Positions 42,223 through 51,477 of a DNA stretch of 64,000 bases are shown here, piece by piece. Position numbers and translations under genes: made by a program. The notes beneath the pieces were generated by a model, which saw nothing but the letters and a program-made list of their open reading frames with translations, made no database searches and was not told the DNA's origin. Each line of letters begins with the position of its first letter. Position 1 is the first letter of the stretch. Source of the DNA: Candidatus Zhuqueibacterota bacterium (GTDB taxonomy: Bacteria; Zhuqueibacterota; Zhuqueibacteria; Zhuqueibacterales; Zhuqueibacteraceae); assembly GCA_022616415.1 (NCBI GenBank), contig JAKEEU010000026.1:61974-125973 (forward strand), in the 5' to 3' direction.

Positions 42223-42257
42223 ACCAGCGACAAGCAACCAGCAACTAGCGACCAGCA
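42223..42257. repeat. Heptamer half-array
   Basis: Five tandem heptamers: ACCAGCG, ACAAGCA, ACCAGCA, ACTAGCG, ACCAGCA. The last A is the first base of the ATG of the ABC ATPase gene. No opposite arm is seen nearby, so it is either half an element or a decayed one. Confidence 0.75.
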
Positions 42258-42991
42258 TGCCCTTAATCTCCTTCGACCACGTTTATAAATCCTACGATGG
42301 GAAGGAATACGCGCTCCATGATATTCATCTCGCTTTTCCTGAAAATGTGACCACAGCCATCGTCGGCCCGAGCGGCAGCGGCAAATCGACGCTGCTGCAA
42401 CTGATCAACGGATTGGAGCGGCCAAGTGATGGTCTAGTGTTTGTTTTTGGCAACGCGATTGACTATACCCAATTGCCCGCGCTGCGGCGGCGCCTCGGCT
42501 ACGCGGTGCAGGGAACCGGGCTTTTTCCTCATCTTACCGTCACCGAAAACATCACGTTGCTCGCGGTTTTGGAAAAGTGGGAACCGCAACGGGTTTGGCA
42601 GCGCGCCGAGGAATTGATGCGGCTCACCGGCTTGCCGCTCGACTTTGCCAAACGCTATCCCTATCAACTCAGCGGCGGCCAGCAGCAGCGCGTCGGGCTT
42701 TGCCGCGCCATGATGCTCAATCCCAAAATCTTCCTGCTCGACGAAGCCTTCGGCGCGCTCGATCCGATTACCCGCAGCGAAATTCACCAAGAGTTTCTGC
42801 ACTTGCAAAACGTCGAGCCGCGCACGATCGTGATGGTGACGCACGATCTGAAAGAAGCGCTGAAACTGGCGCAACAGATCGTCATTCTCAACAAAGGCCG
42901 CATCGAGCAAATCGGCAGCGGCGAGCAGCTTTTGCAAAATCCCGCAACGGAATTCGTTTCTAACTTTTTCAAATCGCAATTAGGTGCGTAA
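42257..42991 (+). CDS. ABC transporter ATPase, osmoprotectant/quaternary amine type (OpuCA/ProV-like)
   Basis: 244 aa. Walker A is GPSGSGKST (about 37-45), the Q-loop is YAVQGTGLFPHLTV, the signature is LSGGQQQRVGLCRAM, Walker B is IFLLDEAFGALD, and the H-loop is VTHD. The order and the DEAFGALDP motif fit the glycine-betaine/choline import class; the C-terminal CBS domains found in some members are absent. The partner binding protein-permease fusion lies 164 bp downstream. There is no clear ribosome site because the heptamer array runs up to the ATG. Confidence 0.9.
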   Translation: MPLISFDHVYKSYDGKEYALHDIHLAFPENVTTAIVGPSGSGKSTLLQLINGLERPSDGLVFVFGNAIDYTQLPALRRRLGYAVQGTGLFPHLTVTENITLLAVLEKWEPQRVWQRAEELMRLTGLPLDFAKRYPYQLSGGQQQRVGLCRAMMLNPKIFLLDEAFGALDPITRSEIHQEFLHLQNVEPRTIVMVTHDLKEALKLAQQIVILNKGRIEQIGSGEQLLQNPATEFVSNFFKSQLGA

Positions 42992-43155
42992 AAAACTTAA
43001 TCTCGCAACGAAAAGGGAACCGCAACGAAAGGAAATTTTTTATATGAGTGCGTTACCCAATTCACCTCATCCGTATTTTATAATTGTGGAGCTGGTTGAT
43101 AAAGCCCCACTTTTAAAGGCTTTTTTCGTTGCAAGTTATTTAATCCAGTGGTCAA

Positions 43156-44655
43156 ATGCGAAGCTTCAAGATTTTGATAACAGCAGCTTTTTTCTGTTGC
43201 GTCTGCCCCTCAAATTTGGTTGCCCAAAAGATTGTCGTCGGCTCCAAATTCGATGCTGAAGGCCGCATACTTGGCGAAATCATCGCGCAGCTTCTCGAGA
43301 GCCGCGGCTTTCAAGTCGAGCGCCGGCTGGCGCTCGGCGCGACGTTGATTTGCTTTCAAGCGCTGGCGAATGGCGATATCGATGTCTATCCGGAATATTC
43401 CGGCACCATCGAGCAGGCGATTTTGAAGCTTCCACGGCGCGCCACCATTCACGAGCTGCGGCAACAACTGCAACAGCAGCATCACCTCGAATTGTTGGCG
43501 CCGTTTGGCTTCAACAATACGTACGCCATCGTGGTGCGCCGCGCCGATGCCGCGCGCCTCGGCCTGAAATCCATCGGCGATCTTAAAAAATTCCCAAATT
43601 TGCGTTACGGCTTCAGCAACGAATTTCTCAAACGGCCCGATGGTTGGCCGGGGCTTGCTGCGCTTTACGGCCTGACCGCTATTCCGAGCGGCATCGAACA
43701 CGGGTTGATCTACAAAGCGATTGCGGAAAATAGCCTCGATGTGATCGACGTTTATTCCACCGACGCAAATATTCAGCGCTACGATCTCGTTATTCTCAAC
43801 GACGACAAACACTTTTTTCCCGACTATCTGGCGGCGCCGCTTGTCCGCGAGCAGATGAATGTCCGCGCCAAGCAAGCGCTCGAAGAGCTTGCCGGCGCGA
43901 TTTCGGAAACCGATATGATTGCGCTGAATGCCGCGGCCACCATCGACAGGAAGGATTTTGCAGAAATCGCGCGCTCCTTTTTAGAGCAACGCAAACTGAC
44001 GGCGTTGGGAAATAATGCGCAAACCTCGCAAGGCCGTTGGACCATTTTGTTCCGGCGCACGCTCACGCATCTGAAGTTGACGGCGCTGGCGCTGATTTTT
44101 GCCATGGCCGTCGCCATTCCGGGCGGCGTGCTCGTCTATCGCTTGCCTGCGATTTCACGGCCGCTTTTATATCTGACCGGCTTGCTGCAGACGATTCCTT
44201 CGATTGCCCTGCTGGCTTTCATGATTCCGTTGTTTGGAATTGGCGTCGTGCCGGCCATCGTGGCGCTGTTTCTCTATGCGCTGCTGCCGATCTTGCGCAA
44301 CACCGCGACCGCCTTGTTTTCGGTCGATCCGCTGCTCAAAAAAGTTTCCGTCGGCATGGGCTTGACGACCTGGCAGCGCTTGCGCCATATCGAGCTGCCC
44401 CTCGCCGCGCCGACGGTTTTTGCCGGCATCAAAACCGCCGCCGTGATCAACATCGGCACCGCCACTCTCGCCGCGTTCATCGGCGGGGGCGGACTCGGCG
44501 AGCCGATTGTCACCGGACTGGCGTTGAATGATACCAAGCTCATTCTCGAAGGCGCTATTCCTGCCGCTTTGCTGGCCGTTCTCGTCGAGTTCGGCTTCGA
44601 AAGATTGGAGAAGATTTTGATCCCCAAGCATCTGCTGCAACGGATGGCTGAATGA
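43156..44655 (+). CDS. Fused substrate-binding protein and permease of an osmoprotectant-type ABC transporter
   Basis: 499 aa. A signal-like N-terminus (FKILITAAFFCCVC) leads into a type-II periplasmic binding domain (about 25-280; KIVVGSKFDAEGRILGEIIAQ, DVYPEYSGT, GFNNTYAIVVRR) of the OpuAC/ProX class. A complete permease domain of about five helices follows (about 300-485), with the coupling motif as VGMGLTTWQRLRHIELPLAAPTVFAG. In known fused members of this family the permease usually comes first; here the binding domain is N-terminal. With the upstream ATPase it makes a two-gene importer for betaine, choline, carnitine or similar solutes. Binding residues cannot be read reliably. Confidence 0.88.
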   Translation: MRSFKILITAAFFCCVCPSNLVAQKIVVGSKFDAEGRILGEIIAQLLESRGFQVERRLALGATLICFQALANGDIDVYPEYSGTIEQAILKLPRRATIHELRQQLQQQHHLELLAPFGFNNTYAIVVRRADAARLGLKSIGDLKKFPNLRYGFSNEFLKRPDGWPGLAALYGLTAIPSGIEHGLIYKAIAENSLDVIDVYSTDANIQRYDLVILNDDKHFFPDYLAAPLVREQMNVRAKQALEELAGAISETDMIALNAAATIDRKDFAEIARSFLEQRKLTALGNNAQTSQGRWTILFRRTLTHLKLTALALIFAMAVAIPGGVLVYRLPAISRPLLYLTGLLQTIPSIALLAFMIPLFGIGVVPAIVALFLYALLPILRNTATALFSVDPLLKKVSVGMGLTTWQRLRHIELPLAAPTVFAGIKTAAVINIGTATLAAFIGGGGLGEPIVTGLALNDTKLILEGAIPAALLAVLVEFGFERLEKILIPKHLLQRMAE

Positions 44656-44811
44656 AACCAAAACCAATGCCCTCGCCCGGTTTTTTTCTTGACTAATTTT
44701 GGGCATTTGCTTATTATCATTTATGAGCGGTTATGTGGTTATTGGTCGAAACAAAAATAGCTTTAAAATCGTGCAGTTAAAAAAACACAATGTGTGCTTC
44801 TGGCTCGACTT

Positions 44812-46208
44812 ATGATGGAAGAAAAAAAAGCTGTTACAGCCGCCGATGCCGGTTTTAGCGGGGACGACCAGATAAAAATCGCCTTGCAAACCATGGTGGA
44901 AAAGGGTGGTAAAGCCTCGATGGAAGAAATTTATCAAAACATCGAGGCGCGAATGAATGGCTACGTTCTTTCGCAGCAAGGCAAAGCCAGCTTAAGGGCT
45001 TTCATCAACAAAACGGCTGTAGAAAAAAATTACGTCTATCCTTACGATGAGAAACATCCTGGATGGCGAATAACACCGGAAGGCAGACGTTACGTAGACG
45101 AGAGCCGGGATAGTGAAGATGTGGAACAGGAAGAGACGCTGAGTGATGATTTAAACGAGCTCATAATCGATGAGCCTTATGATCCTTCGCAAATAAACGT
45201 AAAGCCCACCTCGTTCACCGTTTTTCAGGTCATGAAAAAAATTAAAGACGGTGAGATTGATTTACAGCCCGACTTTCAAAGACATATCGTTTGGGACGAA
45301 ACACGCCAGAGTCGATTAATTGAATCCATCCTGATTCGCATCCCTTTGCCGGCTTTTTATCTTGATGCCGTCAATGATGACAAATGGTTGGTTGTGGATG
45401 GTCTGCAGCGGCTTTCTACGCTGGATCGGTTTTACAACAAAAACGAATTGCGCCTCAAAAACTTGGAGTTTCTTCGAGAACTGGAAGGAAAAACATTTTC
45501 GGAGCTGCCACGCAGATTTCAGCGCCAAATCGAAGACCATACCAATTTGATTCTTTACATTATTCAACCGGATACGCCCGGGCGGGTTAAGTTTACCATC
45601 TTCTATCGTATCAATACCGGCGGGTTATTTCTCACCGCCCAGGAAATCCGTCATGCTTTATTTCAAGGTGCGTCCACCAGGCTTCTGAAAGAGTTGGCAG
45701 AATCACCGGAATTTAAAAGTGCTACTACAAACTCCATTAATACAAAACGCATGGACGATCGCGAGTGTGTTCTGCGGTTCCTGGCTTTTCATCTCACCCC
45801 TTATACTCAGTATAAAAAGCCCGATCTTGACGGTTTTCTCAGTGACGCCATGCAGTTTATCAACGAGTTGAACCCACAACGACTTTCAGAATTAAAGGAC
45901 ATATTTTTGGAAACCATGCGGAAAGCGCGGGCGGTTTTCGGCTCTTATGCTTTTCGCAAGATGTACGACATTCATGGAAAAGGTCGCCCATTAATAAATC
46001 CTTGTTTGAAGTCTGGTCCGTAGCTTTGGCAAAATATAATTTGGAAGCATTGGTTAAGCATAAAGACGAGATCATTTCCGAGTTTGTTAAAGCGATGAAT
46101 ACGGACAGCCATTTTGGCAAAGTGATCTCACAAGCCACCGGCGGTGTAAGCAGCGTGGAGAAGCGTTTCCGCACGATTGAAGAGTTGCTAAAAAGGACGA
46201 TAAAATGA
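44812..46208 (+). pseudogene. DUF262 (GmrS-like ParB/nuclease fold) protein with a one-base frameshift, first gene of a defence-like operon
   Basis: From the ATG at 44812 (or the GTG at 44794), an N-terminal winged-helix region (about 15-95, recalling Mrr N-domains: IKIALQTMVEKGGKASMEEIY..WRITPEGRRY) precedes DUF262: LQPDFQRHIVWDETRQSRLIESIL, LPAFYLDAV, and the active-site-like VVDGLQRLST. The frame ends early at 46021. A second frame from 46002 (LFEVWSVALAKYNLEAL..) supplies the missing C-terminus to 46208. Restoring one base near 45990 gives GRPINKSLFEVWSV. The last bases overlap the ATPase start (ATGA), showing that the full-length version is ancestral. DUF262 proteins are nucleases or NTP-dependent sensors in anti-phage systems. 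Confidence 0.82.
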
Positions 46209-47302
46209 TCTCTCGTCTTAGAATTCAGAGGTTCAAGTGTTTTGAAGATCAAGAAGTCGCGTTTGGAAAGTTGACGCTTCTGGTGGGTGGCAATGCCACC
46301 GGCAAGTCAACTGTTATTCAAGCTTTGCTTTTGCTGCGGCAGTCACAGCAGGCCGAGGCTTGGGGTGCCAGAGAGTTGATACTCAATGGCCCGCTCACGA
46401 GCGTTGGAACGGCAAAGGAAGCCCTTTACAGTAAAAGTCAAGAAGATTCGATCGTTTTCTCTTTAGCAGGACAGCAAGAAACGGCTCCGATTACCTTTGA
46501 ATTTATTTATCCACGCGGTAAGCCTGATGCGCATACTTTGGTTGGGAATAAGGATTTTCTTTACCCCAAAGTGAATCTTTTTGTCGGAGACGTAACTTAT
46601 CTAAATGCGGAGCGTCTTGGGCCGAGGTTGCTTTATCCAATGGCAGATGCCAGACGTGAAAAAATGAATGTGGGTATTCAAGGAGAGTATACTGCCCATT
46701 GTTTAGCTGAATTTGGAAAAGAAACCATCAGCAACCTGAATTTGGCCTACCCCGGTGCCGACACTTTATCATTGCTTGAGAATCAAACAGAACTATGGAT
46801 GAGACGGATCGTACCTGAAATAGAAATTAAGATTGAGCGAATTACTCAGGTTGACAGAGTTCGGTTAGGGCTAAAAAATCAAGGCGTATCTACGGATTAT
46901 TTGCGTCCAACCAACATGGGCTTTGGAGTCAGTTACACCCTGCCTATTATTGTTGCCGCCCTCATGTCGAAACCGGATTCCATGTTGATTGTCGAAAACC
47001 CCGAAGCGCACTTGCACCCGGCGGCGCAATCTGAGATGGGGCAGTTCTTGGCACGAACTGCCGCAACCGGCGTGCAGGTGATTGTTGAGACCTACAGTGA
47101 CCATATCTTAAACGGCATGCGACTCGCCGTTAAGCGTAAGCTCCTTCAAGCCGATGACGTTTCCATTCAGTTTTTTATACGGGGTGAAAAGGAGGCCGCA
47201 AATCAGGTTCTTGCTCCCAAAGTCGATGCGGATGGTCGAATCGACCTCTGGCCCGAGGGGTTTTTTGACCAAATTGAAAAAGACTTGCTGGAGCTGGTCT
47301 AA
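46205..47302 (+). CDS. AAA ATPase of the DUF3696/OLD-like type, second gene of the defence-like operon
   Basis: 365 aa, intact. The RecF/OLD-like ABC-type ATPase starts ISRLRIQRFKCFEDQEVAFGKL, with Walker A GGNATGKST (about 29-37). Late motifs are MGFGVSYTLPIIVAAL (signature region) and Walker B LIVENPEAHLHPAAQ, then VETYSDHILNG. The C-terminal 50 residues fit DUF3696. It overlaps the DUF262 gene by four bases and its stop touches the start of the third gene, so the three are one operon. ATPases of this type act as sensors or energisers with a nuclease partner. The third gene and the DUF262 gene are both frameshifted, so this one may be an orphan now. Confidence 0.92.
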   Translation: MISRLRIQRFKCFEDQEVAFGKLTLLVGGNATGKSTVIQALLLLRQSQQAEAWGARELILNGPLTSVGTAKEALYSKSQEDSIVFSLAGQQETAPITFEFIYPRGKPDAHTLVGNKDFLYPKVNLFVGDVTYLNAERLGPRLLYPMADARREKMNVGIQGEYTAHCLAEFGKETISNLNLAYPGADTLSLLENQTELWMRRIVPEIEIKIERITQVDRVRLGLKNQGVSTDYLRPTNMGFGVSYTLPIIVAALMSKPDSMLIVENPEAHLHPAAQSEMGQFLARTAATGVQVIVETYSDHILNGMRLAVKRKLLQADDVSIQFFIRGEKEAANQVLAPKVDADGRIDLWPEGFFDQIEKDLLELV

Positions 47303-48050
47303 ATGCGCGTCTTCATTAACGAGCTTTCCTTCTATCGGACAAGCAAAGACGATTCACGAGGCGTCAATTTTAATGCGAACGATAATGGATGTGATTAGGG
47401 AATTGGAACCAATTCGAGGCGCCGACCCAATACTTACTCATAGCAGCTTTTTTAGCCGCCAGTTGTCATCAAACTACACTGTGCATGAATGGGCAAGAGC
47501 AAAGTCAGCACCTGATAGAGATATTCGCCTCGTTTTCATCAAGCTTGCAACACAAGGTCCTTTTATAGATAAAATCTTGAATGAGGAGCTTGGTTATATC
47601 GAATGTTTCTTTAACCAGCAAGACGTCTCTATAAGCTCTATTGCAGGCGCTGCTCACTTCTCTGGCGTTTTAGCCAGCTTGAAAGATGCCCCGGAGTTTT
47701 TGGCTGAACGTATTCAGGTCAAGTTTAGTTTGGATGGAGAAACTTATCAAGATATAGAAATCACAAACCTAACCGACGCTGGCCAAGCCAGAAAGTTGCG
47801 CCGCCGGTATGTCGCAAGCCCGAAGCACACTATCGGTGGGTGGGGAACGCTTATGGATCTTGCAGATGAAGTGGCGCAACTGGTACTCAATAAGGGCATT
47901 TTGAGTGGCAAGCAAATATATGGTTACCATAACGGAAAGTTCTACCAATTTCAACCGGATAATGCAGGTGGTTATCACGGATATCCCGTTTCTAGCAATG
48001 ACATTCCCGCTGATGTTCTCAGACAGCTTCGTGAGTTGGAAGCTTGTTGA
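47303..48050 (+). pseudogene. Third gene of the DUF262/DUF3696 operon, frameshifted, family unknown
   Basis: ATG at 47303 directly after the ATPase stop. Ten residues (MRVFINELSF) are followed by an apparent extra base at 47333; the other frame continues IGQAKTIHEASILMRTIMDVIRELEPI.. to 48050, about 248 codons in all. The protein is soluble and has a C-terminal basic and aromatic segment (GKQIYGYHNGKFYQF). I do not recognise a named domain. Proteins starting F.NELS..GQ are known beside similar ATPases, so it is probably a partner or effector of the system. It has no ribosome site of its own, so it depends on coupling with the ATPase gene. Confidence 0.7.
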
Positions 48051-48108
48051 GGTCCCACACCTTATAGGTTTATAAACAAGCTTGCCAGAATTGGCAGGAG
48101 ATAAAATT

Positions 48109-48681
48109 ATGCCATCACCTTACGGCAACGGCGTTGAAAGTGCTGTCGCCATGTTTCCATCACCGCTGCAACTGCCAACGATTATGCCGGCTCGCGTTCC
48201 GCACGTGACCATCGAAATCCGTGATGTTGCGAACCGCGAGCTGGTCACGGCTATCGAAGTGCTCTCGCCGACCAACAAACGTGGCGAAGGGTATCGGGAA
48301 TATCTCGACAGGCGGCGAGTCCTGTGCAGCATGGCGCACCTGATGGAGATAGACTTGCTTCGCACCGGGCGGCGAGTGCCGATGCAAAAGCCTTTGCCAC
48401 CAGCGCCATATTTTGTTTTTCTCAGTCGCGCCGCAAGGCGGCCCATGACTGAAATCTGGCCGATTCAGCTTGATATGCGTCTGCCGATCATTCCTGTCCC
48501 GTTATTGGCTGGCGATCCCGATGTCGCGTTGGATTTGCAATTGGCGTTGAACACGGTGTATGACGCGTTGAATTACGATTTGTCGGTGGACTATACGCGA
48601 GCACCGGAAGTGCCGCTCGAGGGAGACGCTGCGGTGTGGGCGGATGAGCGCTTGCGAGCTGCGGGGGTTTTGAAAGTATGA
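48109..48681 (+). CDS. DUF4058 protein, N-terminally shortened
   Basis: 190 aa from the ATG at 48109 (AGGAG about 11 bases upstream). The C-terminal part fits DUF4058 well: HVTIEIRDVANRELVTAIEVLSPTNKRG..YREYLDRRRVL, LMEIDLLRTGRRVP, and a late DPDVALDLQLALNTVYD. The family is usually about 250 residues, with an N-terminal segment starting MPSPFPGMDPYLE; here MPSPY is followed at once by the later region, as if an internal deletion had removed about 70-100 codons. Its stop overlaps the HigB start (ATGA). Function unknown; family members are common in cyanobacteria, Planctomycetes and candidate phyla. Confidence 0.75.
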   Translation: MPSPYGNGVESAVAMFPSPLQLPTIMPARVPHVTIEIRDVANRELVTAIEVLSPTNKRGEGYREYLDRRRVLCSMAHLMEIDLLRTGRRVPMQKPLPPAPYFVFLSRAARRPMTEIWPIQLDMRLPIIPVPLLAGDPDVALDLQLALNTVYDALNYDLSVDYTRAPEVPLEGDAAVWADERLRAAGVLKV

Positions 48682-48968
48682 TTGTTTCTTTCGGAGATAG
48701 TGCCACCGAAGATCTTTATCACGGTAGACGGAGCAGCAAGGTTCGTCGATTTCCCGCAAACATCCTTCGTGTGGCTTTACGGAAGTTAGACGTGTTGAAT
48801 ACGGCGCACCGACTTGATGATTTACGGTCACCACCTGGAAATCGCCTCGAAGCATTGAAAGGAGATCTTCAAGGCTTTCACAGTATTCGCATTAACGATC
48901 AATGGCGGATCATTTTCCGTTGGTTTAATGGCATGGCGTTCGATGTATCTTTGACAGACTATCACTGA
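48678..48968 (+). CDS. higB: HigB-type toxin (RelE superfamily mRNA interferase)
   Basis: 96 aa, close to the normal length. The HigB pattern is clear: IVSFGDSATEDLYHG, then ALRKLDVLNTAHRLDDLRSPPGNRLEALKGD..GFHSIRINDQWRIIFRW. Ribosome-dependent mRNA cleavage is the known activity of the family. It overlaps the DUF4058 gene by four bases and precedes its antitoxin gene by 21 bp, the usual toxin-first order of hig loci. The antitoxin probably represses this promoter, but the overlap means the DUF4058 transcript also reads through it. Confidence 0.93.
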   Translation: MIVSFGDSATEDLYHGRRSSKVRRFPANILRVALRKLDVLNTAHRLDDLRSPPGNRLEALKGDLQGFHSIRINDQWRIIFRWFNGMAFDVSLTDYH

Positions 48969-48989
48969 TCTTTAGCATGGAGATAAGTT

Positions 48990-49277
48990 ATGATCCCGGA
49001 AAATCGCATTCCAACCCATCCCGGTGAGGTTCTTCTTGAAGAGTTCTTGATACCTTTGGGCGTAACACAGAATGCGTTTGCCAAACATATTGGTATGTCG
49101 GCACAACATATTAATGAAATTGTCCGAAAAAAGCGGGGAATAACGTCGCGAACGGCATGGCTGTTTTCCCAAGCTTTTGGCACCACGCCCGAGTTCTGGA
49201 TCAATCTTCAAGGTTGTTATGATTTGGCCAGACGGCAACCTAAAAGAAAGATTGAAAGATTGCAAAAAGCGGCTTAA
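48990..49277 (+). CDS. higA: HigA antitoxin (XRE-type HTH)
   Basis: 95 aa. It begins with the HigA signature RIPTHPGEVLLEEFL, then a HTH (GVTQNAFAKHIGMSAQHINEIVRKKRGITSRTAWLFSQAFGTTPEFWINLQ). It neutralises HigB and binds the promoter of the module. A GGAGATAAG site precedes the ATG. The module closes the accessory island that starts at 44.8 kb. Confidence 0.95.
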   Translation: MIPENRIPTHPGEVLLEEFLIPLGVTQNAFAKHIGMSAQHINEIVRKKRGITSRTAWLFSQAFGTTPEFWINLQGCYDLARRQPKRKIERLQKAA

Positions 49278-49309
49278 AAGGTTTTGCATAATTTCACGAG
49301 GGAAGAAAA

Positions 49310-50557
49310 ATGCCGAATTCCAATCAAGCTTATCAACTCCTCGCTAACCAACTCATTGAGTGCGGCCTCGATGTCGAGTCAGTCAAAGCGAAGCTCAAGC
49401 AACAGCACATCGAAACCCCTTCATGGGGTTATGGCAACAGCGGCACACGCTTTCGTGTTTTCCCATGGCTGGGCGCGGCGCGCACGACTAAAGAGAAACT
49501 CGCTGATGCGGCGATGGTACATAATCTCACCGGCATTGCACCATCGGTGGCGCTGCACATTCCGTGGGACAAAGTTGATGATTGGGATGATCTCAAGTCT
49601 TATGCCGATTCACTCGGCATCAAAATCGGTGCGATCAACCCCAATGTCTTTCAGGATGAAATCTACAAATTCGGCTCGATCTGCCATGGCGATCTGGCGG
49701 TGCGCAAACGCGCCGTTGCCCATATACTCGAGTGCATCGACATCATGAAAATCACTGGCTCCCGTGATCTCTCCTTGTGGTTTGCGGACGGCACCAACTA
49801 CGCGGGGCAAGACAACATTCGCAGCCGCAAGCATCGCATGCAGGATTCGCTTGCCGAAGTTTACAAGGCCTTGCCACCGAACACACGCATGCTGATCGAG
49901 TACAAATTTTTCGAGCCGGCATTTTATCACACCGATCTGGCGGATTGGGGCATCGCGTATGCAACGGCGTTGAAGCTCGGGCCGCAAGCGCAAGTGCTCG
50001 TCGATACCGGCCATCATGCGCAAGGTACCAATATCGAGCACATCGTCGCGTTTCTGCTCGACGAAGGCCGGCTCGGTGGTTTCCATTTTAACAATCGCAA
50101 ATATGCGGATGACGATCTTATCGTTGGTTCGGTCAATCCGTTTGAGCTTTTTCTCATCTTCAACGAGTTGGTTGCAGCAGAAGCTGCGAATGAAAATGTG
50201 CCTACGACTTGTGCGAAAAACGTCGCATACATGATCGACCAATCCCACAACATCGAGCCGAAGATCGAAGCGATGGTGCAATCCGTCATCAACTGCCAGG
50301 TCGCGTTAGCGAAGGCGCTGCTCGTCAATCGCCAAAAGCTGGCGAAGCGGCAAGCCGCCGGCGACGTTCTCGGCGCGCATCGCGAGTTAACCACGGCTTA
50401 CGAAACCGATGTGCGGCCATTGCTGGCGCAAGTTCGAGAAGAAATGGGCCTGCACCCCGATCCGATTGCGGCGTTGAAGGCGAGCCGGTATGAAGAGAAA
50501 ATCGCCGCCGAACGTGGAGCAGCGTCGGAGGCGGGAGGAGGATATCCGGGGGCGTGA
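49310..50557 (+). CDS. rhaI: L-rhamnose isomerase (RhaI type)
   Basis: 415 aa, TIM-barrel of the xylose-isomerase-like class. Family blocks are [53 protein letters not shown], the metal-binding [36 protein letters not shown], and [15 protein letters not shown]. It interconverts L-rhamnose and L-rhamnulose with a manganese- or similar divalent ion. It is GC-rich at the end with a disordered Gly/Ala tail. No rhamnulokinase or aldolase gene is near, so the rest of the pathway is elsewhere. Confidence 0.9.
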   Translation: MPNSNQAYQLLANQLIECGLDVESVKAKLKQQHIETPSWGYGNSGTRFRVFPWLGAARTTKEKLADAAMVHNLTGIAPSVALHIPWDKVDDWDDLKSYADSLGIKIGAINPNVFQDEIYKFGSICHGDLAVRKRAVAHILECIDIMKITGSRDLSLWFADGTNYAGQDNIRSRKHRMQDSLAEVYKALPPNTRMLIEYKFFEPAFYHTDLADWGIAYATALKLGPQAQVLVDTGHHAQGTNIEHIVAFLLDEGRLGGFHFNNRKYADDDLIVGSVNPFELFLIFNELVAAEAANENVPTTCAKNVAYMIDQSHNIEPKIEAMVQSVINCQVALAKALLVNRQKLAKRQAAGDVLGAHRELTTAYETDVRPLLAQVREEMGLHPDPIAALKASRYEEKIAAERGAASEAGGGYPGA

Positions 50558-50602
50558 GATTTCGAGTTTTTTGTCTAAATAATGACAAAAACGTTCAGTC
50601 GT

Positions 50603-51403
50603 TCATAAGGAAATCTGCAAGGCGAGATAAACCGGAGGTGAGTTTTTTTCTAATGAAGGGATGATTCCAAGACGCGTGGCTTTTGGCTCGACGCAGAGGA
50701 TTAGCGCGTCCAATGCCGCTGCGCCCCAGACGACGCCGAGCGCCAGCGCCAGGTTGTTGCGCAGCAGGTGATAACGATTGAGTGTATCGTAGCGCGATTT
50801 AATATCTGCTTCTTCCTCCGCCTGCAAATATTTGTTCTCGGCGCGTTCGCGCAGAATGTGGCTGGCAAGCGTGGCCCCGGCCAGCGCGGCTGCAGAAATC
50901 GTGAAAAGCCGGCCTTTCGTTTTTTGCCCTTTGAAACGCTGGCCCCAACCCGGCAAAAGCAGCGAGCGCCACGCGGCCTCGAGACGAGGATCGGGCACCA
51001 CGATATAGCGCACCGCCGGCGCGTTGGCACTGTCGAGGGTGACGATCTGCGGGCGAAGCGCTTCGAGACGCTCCCGAATTTGCGGCGAAAAAAAGATCGG
51101 ATCGAGCTGGAGGCCTGGATCGAGCTGAAGCGCCAACATCAGGTGTTCTTCTCCGCGCGCGCTGCTGCCCTGCTCAAAAAAGATCAGCGCGCGGAACGCA
51201 TGAATTTCCGCCAACTGCGCCGGCGCGTGCTCGCGAAAGTGCGTGATAGCGCTGTCCGCAAGATCGGCAGCGATTTGATACTCCGCCTGCTGCAGCGCGC
51301 GTTTGATTTCCGCCGCGCGATCCGTCGCGCCGGTTTGGGCGTATGATAAAGGCGAAATGATAATAATCCAGATAAATCCGCATAGCTTGCAAACGCGCAG
51401 CAT
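50603..51403 (-). CDS. Exported protein with helical repeat region and DUF5683-like membrane domain
   Basis: 266 aa from the ATG at 51403, which puts a signal peptide at the start (LCGFIWIIIISPLSYAQ); the frame can extend 22 residues further upstream. The first half looks like a short helical repeat (AEIKRALQQAEYQIAADLADS, AEIHAFRALIFFEQGS). The second half carries the DUF5683-like motif WRSLLLPGWGQRFKGQKTKG and two membrane helices (about 175-195 and 225-245). Such proteins occur near regulatory and kinase genes in FCB bacteria. Function unknown. It is convergent with rhaI. Confidence 0.7.
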   Translation of the reverse strand: MLRVCKLCGFIWIIIISPLSYAQTGATDRAAEIKRALQQAEYQIAADLADSAITHFREHAPAQLAEIHAFRALIFFEQGSSARGEEHLMLALQLDPGLQLDPIFFSPQIRERLEALRPQIVTLDSANAPAVRYIVVPDPRLEAAWRSLLLPGWGQRFKGQKTKGRLFTISAAALAGATLASHILRERAENKYLQAEEEADIKSRYDTLNRYHLLRNNLALALGVVWGAAALDALILCVEPKATRLGIIPSLEKNSPPVYLALQISL

Positions 51404-51477
51404 GAACAAGACTTGTGATATTGCACTCACAGTCCCGATCTTTCTTCGATGATCAAACTTAAGCAGCATCGGGCCAG

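Noticed and set aside
42984..43259. Plus-strand frame of 91 codons between the ABC ATPase and the binding protein-permease
   Set aside because: It runs into the next gene in another frame and part of it covers a weak inverted repeat (CGCAACGAA / TTCGTTGC); no protein features.
46002..46208. Separate 68-codon gene
   Set aside because: Its sequence is the natural C-terminus of the DUF262 protein, so it is treated as part of the frameshifted gene.
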